Origin: Euleptes europaea
Taxonomy: Eukaryota > Chordata > Lepidosauria > Squamata > Sphaerodactylidae
Length of the DNA stretch: 64,000 nucleotides
NCBI RefSeq assembly: GCF_029931775.1
Contig: NC_079314.1
Location: forward strand, 70,423,879-70,487,878
Direction of reading: 5' to 3'
The position numbers and the translations under genes were made by a program. Positions 1 through 11,080 of this stretch are shown piece after piece. How positions within the stretch are numbered: position 1 is the stretch's first letter; each line of letters opens with the position of its first letter. The notes below the pieces were generated by a model, which saw only the letters and a program-made list of their open reading frames with translations, had not been told where the DNA came from and searched no databases.

Positions 1-1240
1 TTTATTGCATGCTTTTATCATCTGGCCAAGAACTCAGTCAGTCCTGAAGACTGTGAGGCATGTCACCAATATATTTCAGCTATATTTCATTACTCTTCCA
101 GTATTTCTGTACTGGAGTTTCTTGCAACTTTGTGAAAAAGTGATCAACACATATTGAGGTGAAAAATATCTGAAACAAAAGTCAATGTTATGTTCTAAAG
201 GAAGAGTAAAATTTGTAGGAAATAAACTTTCCAATCCCATGGGGGGGGGGGAACAGCTGCCAAGCCTCTCAAAAATCTGCCCTATGAACAGCAAGACAAG
301 CCCACTTCTCACAAAATCCCATTGCTCTTTGTAAAACGTTGTTTCATTTCATTTTAATAGGATGTTTGATATAATGTTGCTGAAGGTGCAATCTGTTTAG
401 GATTTTAGGTTAGGACTAACAACAATACACCTTCCTGCCACCCCCACCTCCTCACCCCAGGATGTTCTGCTGGAGATACTGTTACATCAAGAGCTCCCCA
501 AAAACTGCACATGGACTTGACTTGTAAATAAATCCAAGACTGGAGCAAATTTTTAAAAAGACAGTCTTGACATCTTGGAATGCATACTGATGTAAACAAG
601 CCTAATGAAACATAATGCTTGTATTAAGTTACACCATATTCCAACCAGTCATAGAACCCACCATTCTAACTAGTTTGACGGGAGAGTGAACTGGTGCCAA
701 GGATGAATGTGTGTGAATGCTTTCATTCTTTTACTAATTTAAGCCTTTTTAAATTGGTACAAAAGTCTAGACATGCCCTAATAGCTTTGCTGATGCGTAA
801 GCATTCAGGATCTCTTTAAGGACACTGTAAAGTATTTCCCTTCATCTAGCAGATCTATTTGTTTCATTGAATTGCAAATCATCTGCACAGCAGAATGTCA
901 AAGCACCATCTAGGTGTTCGCTTTTGAAAGAGATGTGCTTTCCAGGTTTACAATAAATAAATAAACCACAAGGGTTGGTGGACGGAATCAGCAGGGATAG
1001 AGTTGTTATGCTGTAAGGCAATTTATATTGCCAAATATGACTTTTACTAAAGGAACCGCATTGAGGTTTGTTCTTTAGTAGTTTTGCAACATTAACAAGG
1101 AATGTTATGATGGTCTCATGTTCTCTGAAGACATTCAACCTAGATATCTTGTTGTTTGACTTCCTCAGCATTTCTAACAGAATAGTATTTTTTAATCGTA
1201 CTAAAAATTTGCTGGGGACTGCAGTTTCTCCAACTAAGGC
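1..1240. other. Intergenic DNA, nothing recognised
   Basis: AT-rich sequence left of LEMD3. The only clear structure is a short poly-G run near 241-250. No ORF here resembles a known protein, and no repeat family was recognised with confidence. Confidence 0.5.
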
Positions 1241-1246
1241 ATATAC

Positions 1247-1288
<42 letters not shown>
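1241..1288. repeat. Compound (TA)n(GA)n microsatellite
   Basis: A run of alternating TA to about 1262 passes directly into about 13 GA units. ORFs that cross it (poly Tyr/Ile, Arg/Glu) are translation artefacts. Confidence 0.95.
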
Positions 1289-1324
1289 CACAGCACTTTC
1301 AGTGGTCAAAGTCCTTCATACACT

Positions 1325-1497
1325 TTGTTGTAATTCTTACAATGGACCTGTAAATAGGCTGACAGCCCCATGTTGCAGATGGGAGAGGTGGGGCTGAGGG
1401 AGAACACTTGCTTAAGTCCACCAGTTCATAACAGAGGCAGGACTTGAAGCAGGAGCCTTCCAGATCACCACCACTTCTCCTTTTAGACTCTGTGCTA
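1325..1497 (-). mobile_element. MIR-like SINE fragment
   Basis: On the + strand this reads like the reverse of a MIR 3' half: a block equivalent to 'cagatgggagaggtggggctgag', then 'cttgcttaagtccacca' and a remnant of the 'gcaggacttgaa' segment. MIR is an old tRNA-derived CORE-SINE. The copy is diverged, consistent with great age. Confidence 0.55.
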
Positions 1498-1726
1498 AAA
1501 AAACAGATCAAGGTTTCACAGGAAGAAAATGTAATTGAGTTGACTTGTAGAGGTAAGGCAGACTGCCATAAAATAATGCATAATGAAGTAAGGAAGGAGG
1601 CAGACCTCTGGTTATTTCATAGGCCTGAACTATTTCTGAATGCATGAAGGGAATATCTTGTATGAAATATTAAATGTTTACCCTAGCTAGAGATGTCATG
1701 GCCCAGGAAAGAACAATAACAATGGG

Positions 1727-2183
1727 CAGCCCATTCCTAAGCGGGGGGGGGGGGGGAAGTAGTTAGTTGATGGCCGGGGACGACGCAGCTGCACCGGCTC
1801 CTGAGGGGTTTCCCCAGGTGTAAATAAAAATTAAAAATGACTTCTTAAACAAACCCCATGAAACTCTCCCATTGAGCTTGACGGGGCCACACCACCTATT
1901 TTGCAGGCATAATTCTACATCTGCAAAATGGCATGTTCCAGGGGCTAAAGGGTTTTGGAAGCTGCCTAAAGGCAGCTCCGCCCCTGGGAATGCCCCAAGA
2001 ATGCCGGTGGGGAAGCAGTGCTGGTGTGCGAGGCTGGTGCAGCTGCATCACTCCTTGGGGCCGTTGTAAGTCGTGCTGAACCGGCATCCGTGCCACATTG
2101 CACAGCACAAGCGGCACGGACGCCGGTTTAGGGGTCACGCCAGTTCCTATGTGGTTCTGACCCCCTGCTTTAGGATTGCATGG
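1727..2183 (-). mobile_element. Harbinger-like MITE, copy A (diverged)
   Basis: The left end CAGCCCATTCCTAA matches the terminal inverted repeat of the copies at 21037 and 22318. Its right portion (about 2080-2150) is the reverse complement of the left portion of the copy at 22318, sharing the CCGGCATCCGTGCCAC block and a GGGGTCA-type block. Its orientation is therefore opposite to that copy. The right terminus is degraded and no target duplication can be read, so the boundaries are approximate. It is non-coding; ORFs over it are GC-rich chance frames. Confidence 0.55.
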
Positions 2184-2935
2184 AAAAACAGGAACATTCT
2201 GAAAAAGGAGAGGGTTTTTTTCCTCCCTGAGGACTTAAAAAAATTCCAATGGAATAATTGGAAAATTAGGGTGAGCACTAAAAAAATCCTGTGAAATATT
2301 TTCTCTTTCTGAGCAAGAAAAATCCCTCTTACAAAGCGTTTTACTCATCTCAAATGAACAGCATGAAAAAGTCTGATGACTTTCTCAGTTTCTCCAGTAG
2401 CAAAACTGGGAAATTTGGGGAAGGAACACTAGAAAAAAACAATATTGAGTAACTCGTAAATGCTACAATGTTATAAATGATGCATTCTATGTTGTTAAGT
2501 TTAAGTTTGCTAGGAAACTGCATAAATTTAAATTTTCTCCAGAATTTCTGGGTTATTTCCCAAAAGAGTTGGAAAAAAATATTTTTTTAATGAATGTCTT
2601 CAAAATTTTGAGAAAATTTTCTTCTCTAATGCAAGACCTCTTTGATGTGTTAGCTTACTACATGCAGACATTTGGTGGGGGGGTGGGAACGGACTTTGAA
2701 ACAAACAATTCCATATGCGCATTCCGAAATGGTACTGGGCTATAAGAGGTATATATGGACATTATTTTTCCTTCTAGGTTTTTATTGTTTTTCCACTGGG
2801 GTGGAGGAATGTCACAACTACGATGCATGCAAGAGACCAGCAAGGAGCTCGGAATGAGGAGGTGGGCTTGGCCATGGTGGCTGATGTGCATAAAGGAGGC
2901 CATAGGCCCTAAGAAAGAATGTGCACAAAGAAGAG

Positions 2936-3139
2936 CTTTATACAAAGATGGATCAGTTCCAGCCCACATTACTAACATTCATATCATAACAGTTGATGTA
3001 GACCTTGGGCTGGCTTGCCAGTAGCCTTGGCCAGTTGCTGGGTCAACTCCCCGGGCAGGCTCTCGGGTACGGCCTCACAGCTGATGTTGATATTAATCAT
3101 GAGCATGGGCATCTTGGTGCCTGCGCTCTCTATGGGCAT
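2936..3139 (-). pseudogene. MIF: MIF (macrophage migration inhibitory factor) processed pseudogene, internally deleted
   Basis: From the minus-strand ATG at 3112-3110 the reading is [19 protein letters not shown], then [16 protein letters not shown]. This closely parallels the MIF N-terminus (MPMF.VNTN...SELTQQLAQATGKPPQ). The next bases, in a shifted frame, read [15 protein letters not shown] followed by a stop, matching the MIF C-terminal strand ([21 protein letters not shown]). About 55 to 60 central codons are missing between these blocks, and the last residues are lost to a premature stop. There are no introns at the expected positions in what remains, and about 27 nt of 5' UTR-like sequence lies upstream. 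This fits a retrocopy that later decayed. The catalytic Pro after the initiator Met is still encoded, but the product could not fold as MIF. No poly-A tail was identified with confidence. Confidence 0.82.
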
Positions 3140-4394
3140 TTTTGACAGGACTTCTGTTTGACAGATGGAAGTCCTGTCCCATTAGTCCAAGACATGCAGG
3201 GATCTTTGCTGACTTAAAAGTAAAAGACGAAGAAAGCAGAATTCTTTAGTTTTATTTAAACTATACTATATTTTCAGTTGGAAAATGTTTAGAGATTTCC
3301 CAGAATAAAAAGATTGTGCATTTTATTCTCAAGTACAAAATTATTTATTCCTGGATTTATGTTACTTACCTTAATTTTCTTAACTGTAAGGTTTGGTATG
3401 TTCAGATTCATGCTTCAGTTTATGCCGATTGTGCCCCCAACATCTTTAACTTGTCAATTTTATACATAAAAACACTAAAGAACTGAGATTAAATAACTGG
3501 CTATTACATGATATCTGAGAAGAAAATTTTGAACTGCTACTTTAAAAACATTATTTAGAAATCCTTCAGGCAACTTTAAACAGACATCTGATGCTCATAA
3601 ATTTCAGCCCAAAGTTGCCTCCCCTTTCAGCTGACAATATAACTGATTCTCATCAACATTTCAACTAATAAATGTCTCATCCTACAAAAACAGCTTAATT
3701 CAAGCCAAAGACTACCATGTGAAGAACAATGCTGTAAACATAAAAAAAGAACAATGCTGTAAACATATAGATTAAATCAATCTAGCAATATAAGGCATTG
3801 CAAAAAAAAAAAGGAAATGGCTCATAATGTGCAAAAGAAGGAGTTTGTTGTAAGCCGCTCAATTGGTTTTTACGAAGTGTCTTGACAAAATAATCCAAGT
3901 AGCCCTAAAATTTATACATAGAGTAAGTTCTTAACATTTTATCAAAGATATCTTCACTGGGGCTTAATTTATTGAGAGTTAGTAGATCTCAGGCCCAATT
4001 GCCTACCTTAAAATCATGCCTCTGACCTTAAGGAAATTATAGATGTTTCTTTGCTGTGATCACTTAGTGCTGAGGAAAGGGCACTCCACACAGGTTCAAA
4101 TGCAGCGTCTCTTTAGTCAGGGATGAGTCTTCTGAACAGAACAGGATCCCTGATGAGCTGTCGCTCAGATAGGGTAGCAAACTTCCATGTGGGGCTTGAA
4201 GATCTCCCAGAATTACAACTAGACTTATCACATGGTTGCTTACCATATGCTAGATTTACCATATGCTTAGGACTTTCCTAATGTATGCTGAAAGAAATAA
4301 GTGATTGATAAGCCCTTTGAGAGGAATGAGAGATGACACTAAGCGGTGACATACTATGATGTGCCTTAACCAATCATCCGTGTTACCCTGCCAA
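3140..4394. other. Intergenic, AT-rich
   Basis: No gene or classified repeat recognised. It contains a short direct duplication around 3726-3770 ('agaacaatgctgtaaacata' twice) and an A-run near 3800. Confidence 0.45.
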
Positions 4395-4592
4395 ATATAG
4401 GATTACCAACTCCAGCTTTGTAAATTCCTGGAGATTTGGGGGGTGGAACCTGGGGAAGGGTGGGGTTTGGAAAGGGAGGTCAGCAGGGATGTTATCTTAT
4501 AGAGTTCAACCACTGAAACTGCCATTTTTCCTGGGGAACTGATGTCAGTAGTCCGGTAGAACTCCAGGCCCCACCTGGAGGATGCCAACCCT
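4395..4592 (+). mobile_element. Short TIR element of the 'ggttgccaacctccag' family, copy 1
   Basis: About 200 bp. The left end reads GATTACCAACTCCAG and the right end CTGGAGGATGCCAACCC, an imperfect terminal inverted repeat. The interior shares 'ggcagggtttgg...gccattttctcc...gaactgat' blocks with copies at 39068-39252 (opposite strand) and 62608-62804. It has no coding capacity. A nonautonomous DNA transposon is the likeliest class, but no target-site duplication was established, so superfamily is left open. Confidence 0.6.
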
Positions 4593-4716
4593 ACAAGCCG
4601 GTAAATTTAGCGCATCCCTGCTTCCCCAAATTTGTTTTAGCTTAGAAGTGTAGTCAATATCTCCTCACCAGATGATTCAGAAAGCACATATAGAGGACCA
4701 AACTATCCCAGGTAAA

Positions 4717-4862
4717 ATATTGTCGAAGGCTTTCACGGTCAGAGTTCATTGGTTCTTGTAGGTTATCCGGGCTGTGTAACCGTGGTCTTGGAATTTTCTT
4801 TCCTGATGTTTCGCCAGCAACTGTGGCAGGCATCTTCAGAGTAGTAACACTGAAGGACAGTG
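4717..4862 (-). mobile_element. Penelope-like element terminal (pLTR) fragment with 11-bp target duplication
   Basis: The 146-bp insertion is flanked by a perfect direct repeat TCCCAGGTAAA (4706-4716 and 4863-4873). Read on the minus strand it holds a hammerhead-type core: CTGAAGA (4839-4833), a stem-loop opening GCC and closing GGC, then GAAA (4812-4809). Such cores are known in the pLTRs of Penelope-like retroelements. The '...ttatccgggctgtgtaaccgtgg...' block is also familiar from squamate repeats of this kind. It is a short, broken 3' remnant with no coding sequence. Confidence 0.75.
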
Positions 4863-4873
4863 TCCCAGGTAAA

Positions 4874-5560
4874 CTATGTCAATCTGGCTAGCATTGGCTG
4901 TACCATCCTGCAAGAGGTAAGGATAATTTTACTGCCCCTTTAGTGGTAAAATGTGGTGAAAAGGTCATCTACATGGTTCAATCAGTTCACCAAGTACTTA
5001 CAATGATTGCTACCTCTGTCGTGGTGAAAGTTAACCATAAAGTCATCCATGCAACAGAAACAAATGCATGAAATTTAAGTAAGCAAAATTCCTATTCCCC
5101 ATAATTGGCTGCAGACATTTGGCATCTTTAAGCAGAACCCTTTGAAGAGACATTTTGGATATGGTTTCTGACTGCATACAAAGTAGTATGATGGTAACAT
5201 TTATAACATTTTGTGTTGAATCTAGAATAAAAGCCTTACATTGCTAGACATCTTTTATGGTTGCTCCTTTATAGACTATAAAGACTGCTTCTTTAGTTCA
5301 GCACATTACAGTATCATAAGCTTAATGAGAGTGCGTGTATGTGGGGCACAGGACCCTCTAATTTCACATCTTTTGTTTTTGAACTTCACAAAACTTGTCG
5401 TTGAGGTTTGTCTTGCCCTTCTCGTTGCAGAGTAGAGTGATCGCCTTTGAGACTGTCATGTAAACTGAAACGCCAAATGAAAGACCATTAAAAACAAACG
5501 TGTTGTGTTCTGTCCTGGGAATGGCGATAGGAGTTGCCAACGCTTTACAAAACCGAAATG
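4874..5560. other. Intergenic, upstream of the LEMD3 CpG island
   Basis: AT-rich, no recognisable gene or repeat. GC content rises sharply from about 5590. Confidence 0.4.
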
Positions 5561-5589
5561 CGCGTCTGTGTGTTTCTTGAGCTTAGTAA

Positions 5590-6243
5590 AGCTCCCCCCC
5601 CCCCACCCCGCTTTAGCAGGCGGCGCGACGCTTCCAGGGTGACGGGCGGGTCTAGGCCACAGTTTAGTGCGCATGCGTCAGTTCAGGCCGGCGGGGACCA
5701 AAGAGGGAAAACACCATCCTATCAGATTCCGGTTAAAAGCGTCCGCATGAGGGGAAAGATTACCTAGGAAACCGACGCAAATTTTAAAATAAAGCGTCGC
5801 AGGTGTTAGGGGCTTCATCTCCTTGCAGTGGCTTGACATCTCATGTTCTCTACCCCACAAATATAAACAGAACTGGTCTACAATACATCACTGTAGCCCC
5901 TCTGGCATTATTACACTCCCTGTTGGAACTAAAGTCTTTTAAAAAGCCAACAGGATAGCTGGGTTGTGGGCGAGTGTGGAAGAGGCAGACTGCGGGGAAG
6001 TCAGAAGCCGCTACATCTCGCGTATAAAATCGGTTCTGTTTATGAACAGTTTTAAAACAGATGTGTTTGACATCCGCCGGCGTGTGCTGGCGCCCCGCTT
6101 CCCCCGCACATGGAAGGCGGCGCCTCCTGCCCTCAGGAACCGGAACTCTCGTTGGGCAACCACCGAGCCCGAGGCCCGCCGGGCGGGGACTCGAGAGCGG
6201 CGCGTGGGTAGGAAGCGGCGGCGGCGGCTGTGGAGGTGGGAAA
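5590..6243 (+). promoter_or_regulatory. LEMD3: LEMD3 CpG-island promoter and 5' UTR region
   Basis: CpG-dense sequence begins near 5590 (GGCGGCGCGACG, GACGGGCGGG) and rises again from about 6000 into the coding exon. A palindromic TGCGCATGCGTCA at 5669-5681 matches an NRF1-type site. No TATA box is evident, as expected for a housekeeping CpG promoter. The transcription start cannot be placed by reading; it should lie between about 5700 and 6240. Confidence 0.65.
5669..5681. promoter_or_regulatory. Putative NRF1 site
   Basis: TGCGCATGCGTCA closely matches the palindromic NRF1 consensus (YGCGCAYGCGCR) and sits in the LEMD3 CpG island, about 565 bp before the start codon. Motif match only. Confidence 0.45.
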
Positions 6244-7744
6244 ATGGCGGCGGCCGCCGCGCAGCTTAGCGACGAGGAGCTCTTCTCCGAGCTGAGGCGA
6301 CTCGGCTTCTCCCCGGGGCCTGTCACCGAAAGCACCCGGCCCGTCTACCTGAAAAAGCTCAAGAAGCTGCGCGAGGAAGAGCGGGCGGGCGGGGCTGCCG
6401 CCGCCAAGACCCGGAACAGTAACAACAATAACCCCGGGGCAACGGCAGGAGGAGGGGGAGGAGAAGGCGGCGGCGGCGGCGGCCTGGGAACGAGGCTGCC
6501 TGGCGCTGACCTTGCCTCGCTGTCCCGGCCGGCCGCAAGTGGGAGCGGCCGGGCCCGCGCAGCTCCCCTCGGCGGCGGCGGCGGCGGCAAAGTGCTGCTG
6601 GGTTTCAGCTCGGACGAGTCGGATGCGGAGGCCAGCCCCAGGGGCCAGGCTGGCGCCGCTGCCAGCCGGAGGGAGCGGGCTGCCGCCTCGCGCCGAGACC
6701 CGGGGCCTGCTCTCCACAACAGCGCCTTGCCGCCGGAGGCGTCGGCCCGGAGGAAGCCCAATGCCTGGTGGGGGGCGGTGGCTAGGCGGCCGCCGGTCAC
6801 GGCGGGGACTTGGGAGCAGGCGGAAGGCGGCGAGGAGGGGGACGCCGCCGCCGAGCGAGAGCCGCAGCGGGGTAAGAGCCGGGCTGTGAATGGAAACAGG
6901 TTCTTTTCCTACGGCGGCCCAGGTAAGAGGGATAAGTATTCGGACTCCGAGGAGGAGGAGGACGACGACGACGAGGAGGAGGAAGAGGCGGCAGAGACGA
7001 AGCAGCAGGTGTGGAAAGGGGAGTCGCTGGCCCGCCACTACCTTGCCAGGAAAAGCCTGGGCAAATCGGCTCCCCCTTTCTCCGCCCCTAAAGGTGCTGC
7101 AGCCGGCGATGGCTTGATCGAGTCCTGCAAGGAGCCCCGTGCGGTGGGTGGCCTGCCGCTGAGCGACAGGGCGGCGGTTGATGACTCTGCTGGCGTGGAC
7201 AGGAGGAGGAAGCAGGAGGAAGAGGACGGAGCGGCGGCAAGCAGAAGAGGTGAATATTTGGACTCAGGTCGGCCCTTCCCCAGATACCGCTGCGGCTCTT
7301 CTAAGAAGGCTCATCCGCCGCCACTGCTTGCTGACTTGGACGGTAGCAAGATGACGGATTCTGTGAGCACTAACAGGAAACCAGCCAACAATCACGTCCT
7401 CACGGGTGCAGTCGGGGGCTATGGTGTTGAACCCAGGATATACACTGCTGCCAAAAGCCTCTCTCCAGGTGCTACTACTTCCTCCTCCATTAGAGTAAAT
7501 CACTCCAACCACACAGGTTCTAATCATACATACCTGAAAAACACGTACAAACAGAAGCTCTCGGAGCCAGAGGAGGATCTTCTTCAGCAATTTAAGAGAG
7601 AAGAAATATCCACCACAGGAGGCTTCAGTGCTCACTACCTGTCTATGTTCCTTCTAACTGCTGCATGCTTGTTCTTTCTGATATTGGGACTCACTTACCT
7701 AAGAATGAGAGGTTCGGGAGTAACTGGCGATGTGGGAGTTGACA
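6244..7744 (+). CDS. LEMD3: LEMD3 (MAN1) exon 1: LEM domain, disordered region and first transmembrane segment
   Basis: LEMD3 is an integral inner-nuclear-membrane protein. It binds BAF through its LEM domain and restrains TGF-beta/BMP signalling by binding receptor SMADs through its C-terminal RRM-like domain. The 13 exons listed here join in consistent phase to 2697 nt, 898 residues plus stop, close to the 911 residues of the human protein. This exon starts at an ATG in good context (aaaATGG), beginning MAAAAAQLSDEELFSELRRL; the LEM domain spans residues 7-46. Poly-Gly, poly-Ala and Arg/Ser-rich low-complexity sequence follows, with a strongly acidic stretch near residues 235-255. The first membrane segment is at about 466-488 (FSAHYLSMFLLTAACLFFL and onward), nearly identical to mammalian LEMD3. 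An in-frame ATG at 6061 was rejected because it lacks the conserved start. The exon ends in phase 1 before GTAAGT. Confidence 0.97.
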
Positions 7745-8845
7745 GTAAGTATTAGGATATAGTGTAGAAGTCTCTTACTACACACTTGCATGACAAATAA
7801 ATGGGTGAAACATAGAAGTGCGCTATAGATGGCCAGAGGGAACCTGGCTGGCTGGCCATAGTTTTCTGTTTCAGCAGTGAAGGTAGGGATTGCAACCATT
7901 GCTTTGTATTATCTAATTCTGGTTTGCTTATATGTAGACTTATTTCATTTTCTCTCTTAGTTATAACACATAGCTATCCTGCAGTAGAGTTATGTGTTTG
8001 ATTCACTTGTTGTGGTAATAGAATTTTAGCTTTACATCTCCCATGGAGTCTTGTTATCTCTAGGACTGCTCTGGTGGGATGAACTGAGCTTTAAATGTGT
8101 TTGATGCTGAAATACTTGAATCTTGGCTAACTTACCTTCTTGAAGGAGGCTGCTTCATGTGCTATAGACATTTCACATGGGTGATACTTTCCTTTAGTAC
8201 TTAATGAATTGCATAATTAGAATATAACATAAAATAGTGGTTTGGATTCCATGGGTGCAAGGGGCTGTGATTTTTGCTGGTTCCCTCCTTCCTTTGGGAG
8301 ACCTTTAATCCTGCCTGTAGCTGTTGGGAGGGGGGATCTTCTTCCCCCAGGAACAGCATTTGGGAGGCTGCTGAGGGAGAGGAGGAAATCAGCAAAATTT
8401 GCCCCCATTACAAGGAAATTCTAGGTTGGATCCAAGCCAACATGTACATTGTGAGCTGTGTGTCCTACATTCATTCCTGTCTGGAAAATAGTTATGTGTG
8501 AATTTGGGATGTGATCAAGTGTGTCCTTGGTTTAGGTTCTCCTGAAATAGTATCTGGATTGATTTCTGTTATCAGTGGAGTAAAAGTACCGGTAACTTAG
8601 ATATAAGGCATCCAAGTGGCTGAAGGAGCAGAATAATGGAAGGAAGAATAAATCTGAGAGGAAACAAGGCAGTGAATATTGAGAAACATTTTTCTAATTA
8701 GTTAAAAGTAGTTGTAGCAAGATGCTGTGTTTTGTTCAGTACGTAAGTTATTTGCACCTTAATGTGCTCTACATAAAGGTAGAAGAAGTACTTAAAATTG
8801 TTCTTGAAAAGAAACACTTAATCTTTTTCTTTATAGCATGCGGTT

Positions 8846-9062
8846 CATAGAAACAGAGTTGGAAGGGATCTCCAGGGTCATCTAGTCCAACCTCCTGCAG
8901 AATGCAGAAAATTCACAACAACCTCACTCCCACTCCCCCAGTGACCCCTACTCATGCCCAGAAGATGGCAAAAACCAAACAATCCTTCCAGGATCCCTGG
9001 AAAATGTAGCCTGGATGAAAATTGCTTCCTGACCCCAAAGTGGTTCATTAGGTCTTCTGAGT
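8846..9062 (-). mobile_element. CR1 LINE 3' fragment
   Basis: The + strand reads 'catagaaacagagttgg', then 'agggatctccagggtcatc' and 'tagtccaacctcctgcag'. This is the reverse complement of the conserved CR1 3' end (GGTTGGACTAGATGACC...TTCCAAC). It is truncated and non-coding. Confidence 0.8.
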
Positions 9063-9476
9063 TTTGGGTTTGAGTTTTTTTTTTTAATCTTGAAGTTTTC
9101 TTCCCTGTTGATCCTTTTCTGATGAACTAAAAATGGAACATAGTGAGATGTTTTCCCCTGAGGGAAATAATAGTTCTGTAGCTTCTGAAAATGTTCTTGT
9201 TAACAGGAAAATCTGGATAAAACAGAGTGTCAGCTCTGTGTGTTACTGTTTTACTTGCCTTGACCGTATTTAAGTGACTGAATATTTGCACCAACAAGAT
9301 AATTGTCTGAAATTTGTATCAGAATATACAACTATCCTTCGGCTTCTGCATTTTAATTTTATTACTATGGGTAGGCTTATTATCTAGGTTAAACAAGTAA
9401 AAAGACTATTGGTGAGCAGAACCTTTGAATTGTGCTTCTGTATACTGATGATTTTGGTAGATGGGTTCTGAACAAT

Positions 9477-9690
9477 TTGTTTATTTACTTCATTTTTACC
9501 CCACATTTCTCCCCAACAAATTCCCAAAGCAGCTTACATCATTCTTCTTTCTTTCATTTTCTCCTCACAACATTCCTGTGAGGTAGATTAGGCTGAGAAT
9601 GTGAAACTGGATCTAGATCACCCAGTAAGCTTCTCTGGCAGAGTGGGTCTCCCAGTAGGTTCTAGTCTGACATTCTAATCACCACACTGG
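9477..9690 (-). mobile_element. MIR-like tRNA-derived SINE
   Basis: Contains the reverse of the core seen in the copies near 45000 and 52900: 'cacaacattcctgtgaggtagattaggctgaga', 'gatcacccagtaagctt' and a degraded tRNA-like head ('ctaatcaccacactggct'). Confidence 0.6.
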
Positions 9691-10135
9691 CTGTCAAGGA
9701 ACAATGAAAGTTGCCTGTTCCTTTCCTTTCTGTGCATCTAATTGTAACTTCTGGTTGTGTATAAACTCTTAAAGAACTATAATTTTACAAAGGATACGTT
9801 CTTGATTAGGAGCATGCTAAAACGTTTAGCTCTATAAGTGAAGTTTATAGACCGTTTTTCAAACTGGCATCTGTGGACTCCTGGGAGTCTGCCTTGCCTT
9901 TGTAAGGGCAGAGGACAACCTCTTTATATGCCCATTTGGCTAATGAGAAAAACTCAGTTTTATAGAAATGGGGTAGGGTCTCCTTGCCACAGAGGAAGGA
10001 GATAGAATCTGCTTTGTCAAAGGGTGGGTACTTGTAGAACTGCCATCACCAGCAGTCACTTTGGTTCCGGAGCATTTCAGAGCACTGGCCTTGAAACATG
10101 CTGATGGATGAGGTCCAGTAGTTTGGTGCTACTTG

Positions 10136-10408
10136 CAGCCCAAAAAGGGGGAAATGCCCTATTGCACGAGCAAGCTCGAGTGGGCACTCCGGGGGGCGGG
10201 GGAACAAAGTTAGGAAACAAAGTTAGGGCCCCAGGAACGCCCCTCCCCCCATGCCAGAGCGGGCTTTCCCTGCAGGGAAATCCCCGCCGGCATGGCTGCA
10301 CTGGTGCTGGAGGGGCTCCTGGAAGCCAGCGTGTTTGTCTCTGCGCCAGCATAGGTGCCACACCAGCTCCTAAAGGAGCTTTGGTCTCCCCCCTTCAGGA
10401 ATGGGCTG
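10136..10408 (+). mobile_element. Harbinger-like MITE, copy B
   Basis: The right end TTCAGGAATGGGCTG followed by TTA is the same terminal sequence as in the 22318-22825 copy. The left end begins CAGCCCA but is then diverged or internally altered, and the flank is TTG rather than TTA. GC-rich, with internal inverted repeats. It has no coding capacity. Confidence 0.55.
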
Positions 10409-10889
10409 TTAGTCAATGAGATTTCTAGTTACCACAGGGGGACTGTCCAAGTTAGTCATCTTAGATACTTTAGGTATAACATTGAACTGCTCTGTTCTAG
10501 TGCATAGGATTCCCGGGGCTGGGGAAAGGGAGACCACTCTGCATCTATAGATAATAATAGCCAGTGGTAGTTTTCAATGGAATGCTGGCACTGGTCTTTT
10601 TTCTGTTTCTGTGAGCCACTTTGAAAGTTTTCCAGTCCCCTTCCTTATCCCTTTTCAGACAGCTTCTGGCTAAAAGTTATTAGCCTGTAACAGGTTCTTG
10701 CTGTCTCTGGTGGCAGAGTCCCTTCCAGTCAAGAGATATGAATGATTAGATCTTGGGTTATGGACTTCTGAGTTATGACCCTATAGAATCAGCCATTCTC
10801 TGATATTTATGCAGAAGCAGAATGTTACTTAGAAGAAAGTTTGTGATTTTTCCTGGTATTGTTTTGAAGAGACTAGAGAATGGAGGCCC

Positions 10890-11080
10890 TGACCTGGATG
10901 CCCCAGGCTAGCATGACCTTGTCAGAACTTGGAAGTTAAGCAGGGTTGGCCCTGGTTAGTACTTGGATGGGAGACCCTCAAGGAAGTCCAGGGTTACCAT
11001 GCAGAGGCAAATCACCTCGTCTTGAAAACCCTATGGGGTCGCCGTAAGTTGGCTGTGAATTGACAGCACTTTCCACCACA
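10890..11080 (+). mobile_element. 5S rRNA-derived SINE
   Basis: The head resembles 5S rRNA including its internal promoter: 'gacctt(g)tcagaa', 'gaagttaagcagggt', 'tggttagtacttggatggga'. The 3' part ends 'gggtcgccgtaagttggc' then 'tgtgaattgacagcact', like the BovB LINE 3' end. This implies mobilisation by BovB machinery. Related copies lie at 33855, 38370 and 61881. Confidence 0.82.

Noticed and set aside
842-1309. 155-codon minus-strand ORF
   Set aside because: Its N-terminus is translated (GA)n/(TA)n microsatellite and the rest matches nothing.
6133-7038. 301-codon minus-strand ORF opposite LEMD3 exon 1
   Set aside because: Shadow of GC-rich LEMD3 coding sequence, Leu/Pro/Ala/Arg-rich with no domain.
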